A stretch of DNA of 64,000 nucleotides from Bugula neritina (taxonomy: Eukaryota > Bryozoa > Gymnolaemata > Cheilostomatida > Bugulidae). The stretch covers positions 434,001 to 498,000 of the forward strand of contig CAXIUT010000073.1 in the NCBI GenBank assembly GCA_964035545.1, in the 5' to 3' direction. This document shows positions 63,030 to 64,000 of the stretch, piece after piece. Each line of letters begins with the position of its first letter. The first letter of the stretch is position 1. The position numbers were made by a program, and so were the translations under genes. The notes below the pieces were generated by a model. It saw only the letters and a list, made by a program, of their open reading frames with translations, had not been told where the DNA came from and searched no databases.

Positions 63030-64000
63030 TGAAGCTTTATAGTTTACAGGCAGTCGAGATGAGTCACTGCTGAAACCCATTTTATTAGTAGACTATATTG
63101 CTCTTCAATCATCAGTTTTCATATTAAAACAGAAAGCTCATCTGCAGCGCCATTTCACAGTGTTATATTTTGCTAGAGCAATAACTAATTTTAGATGCCT
63201 TTGCAAACATATGAGAAATAAATGAGTCATTCTATGAAAAGAGGTGTTTGCAGCACTTGTCCACTTTTGATTTACACGCGGCATCGAAACTTTTGTAGTT
63301 TTAAATAATGTCTCCAAATTCATCACTTGCATGTGTTTAGATACTTGATGAAAATGTTTATGCAAAATTTGATGCCTGCTTCAAAGACACCAGTGCTTAA
63401 TTACTGTGTTAACTGTATTGGCACGTTGCCATGAGATATTTGGTAATATTTCGCATCACAACAAACTCTTCAGAAAGTTAAGAAAATCAGTCTAGAAAGT
63501 TAATGAAATAAACCTACCAGAGAGAGTAAGCCAGATGTAACAAGTAGATCCAAAACAAGTTGATTAACAATTGAAGTTGAAGTCTCGATGTAGTCAACAC
63601 TTTAGTCCTAACGTCAAATGCTAACGTCTGCAACCAAACTGTGAAGACTTCATGAGCTGGTTAGCTGACAGGACACATTAAAGTTCTTAACTCTTGTGTG
63701 TATAGTGATGCCCATCTTGAACTAGAGAGGGCTGACTGAAGACTGCTACTTTGTGAAAATTGACAATGCATATTATTATTATTCATTGTTGAGATTCACG
63801 ACTGCCATAAACAATGATAAAATATTCATTGTTGGTACTACTGAGTAGAATAAAATATAATATAATATTGTTTTCTGGACAGAAAAGTAATATCAAATGC
63901 ATATTATAACTTACCATAAATCTACAGTGCTTCACATCTTCACCTTTTCCTGCAATTTTATTTCTTTGCAGTTGGAAGTAGTAGCTGAATATATGACGAT
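63030..64000 (+). repeat. Monomer M48, family A (A1), cut by the window edge
   Basis: The first 971 bases of an A1 copy, with ctcgatg, gagaggg, attgtttt and ttggaagtag. The array continues beyond the window. Confidence 0.94.

Larger units (their letters stand above)
1..64000. repeat. 1,341-bp macrosatellite array, ~47.7 copies
   Basis: The same sequence returns every 1,341 bases across the whole window, always in the same orientation, with nothing in between. Copies differ by substitutions, and only one indel shifts the register (2 bp at 16061-16062). Recurring haplotypes, by marker: A has gaaaatgttt, ctcgatg, gagaggg, gtagtag and cctaaaaatt. B has gttgaga, cataagc, ggggagattg, ccttgac and accggc. 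C has gctatgag, gaactagagatgg, aaatctac and gatatttt. D has gcagtag, ctactttt, acatgcgg, aaataagtc and gtcttattg. E has gctatgag, gaaccag, gtgtgttgag and gatatttt. F has gtgttttgag and catcggc. The array is open at both ends. It matches no satellite family I can name; the size excludes alpha satellite (171 bp). Confidence 0.99.

Noticed and set aside
1-64000. Protein repeat reading through monomers, since 1,341 is divisible by three
   Set aside because: The frame is kept from copy to copy, but stops occur in all six frames within each monomer, so no long repeat protein is possible.
1-64000. CRISPR array
   Set aside because: Repeats are 1.3 kb and contiguous, with no short repeats separated by unique spacers and no cas genes.
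1-64000. Tandem transposons, rDNA or multicopy RNA genes
   Set aside because: No terminal inverted or long terminal repeats, no poly-A tails, no target-site duplications, no transposase or reverse transcriptase motifs, and no tRNA, 5S or rRNA sequence recognised in the monomer.
1-64000. Bacterial, phage or plasmid origin
   Set aside because: No coding density, no ribosome-binding sites or operons, CpG depletion, and a 64 kb satellite structure that is typical of eukaryotes.

Overview
The whole 64 kb window is one uninterrupted head-to-tail array of a 1,341-bp tandem repeat: 47 complete monomers and a 48th cut by the window edge, about 47.7 copies. I see no unique sequence, transposon insertion, inversion, RNA gene or credible protein-coding gene. 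The array runs off both ends. The monomer is AT-rich (hand count of the first copy: about 36% G+C) and poor in CpG (16 counted, roughly 43 expected from composition). This points to a eukaryotic satellite or macrosatellite, more likely from a genome with germline CpG methylation such as a vertebrate. I cannot name the species or chromosome. A (peri)centromeric, sex-chromosome, B-chromosome or germline-restricted location is possible but not shown.

Monomers differ almost only by substitutions; two families (A and B) differ at about 43 sites (~3%). One length change exists in the window, a 2-bp insertion at 16061-16062. I number monomers M1-M48 and call recurring haplotypes A, B, C, D, E and F. 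Offsets below count the first base of a monomer as 1; the phase starts at the tgaagctt/tgaaactt junction and is arbitrary.

Layout. M1-M5 (1-6705) is mosaic. M6-M10 (6706-13410) reads B-A-C-D-E. M8-M19 (9388-25481) is three copies of a four-monomer unit C-D-E-X. M20 is a hybrid. M21-M26 (26823-34868) is a tandem duplication of a three-monomer unit B-A-C (4,023 bp). M26-M29 (33528-38891) is a fourth C-D-E-X. M29-M43 (about 37.8-57.0 kb) is the most homogeneous part: an A-B dimer (2,682 bp) nested in a tetramer A'-Bv-A''-B (5,364 bp), about 3.6 copies that look identical by eye. M43-M47 (56325-63029) is again mosaic, with a family F right half shared by M44 and M46. M47-M48 returns to B-A as in M6-M7.

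Each monomer carries a fixed set of motifs: three perfect AP-1 heptamers, three SOX-type heptamers in alternating orientation, a C-rich tract that can form a G-quadruplex on the minus strand, a 12-bp perfect palindrome, an AT-only tract, and splice-like and AATAAA signals. No genes work together here. The biology is that of a satellite evolving by unequal crossover, block amplification and conversion, with possible structural or non-coding transcript roles that sequence alone cannot establish.
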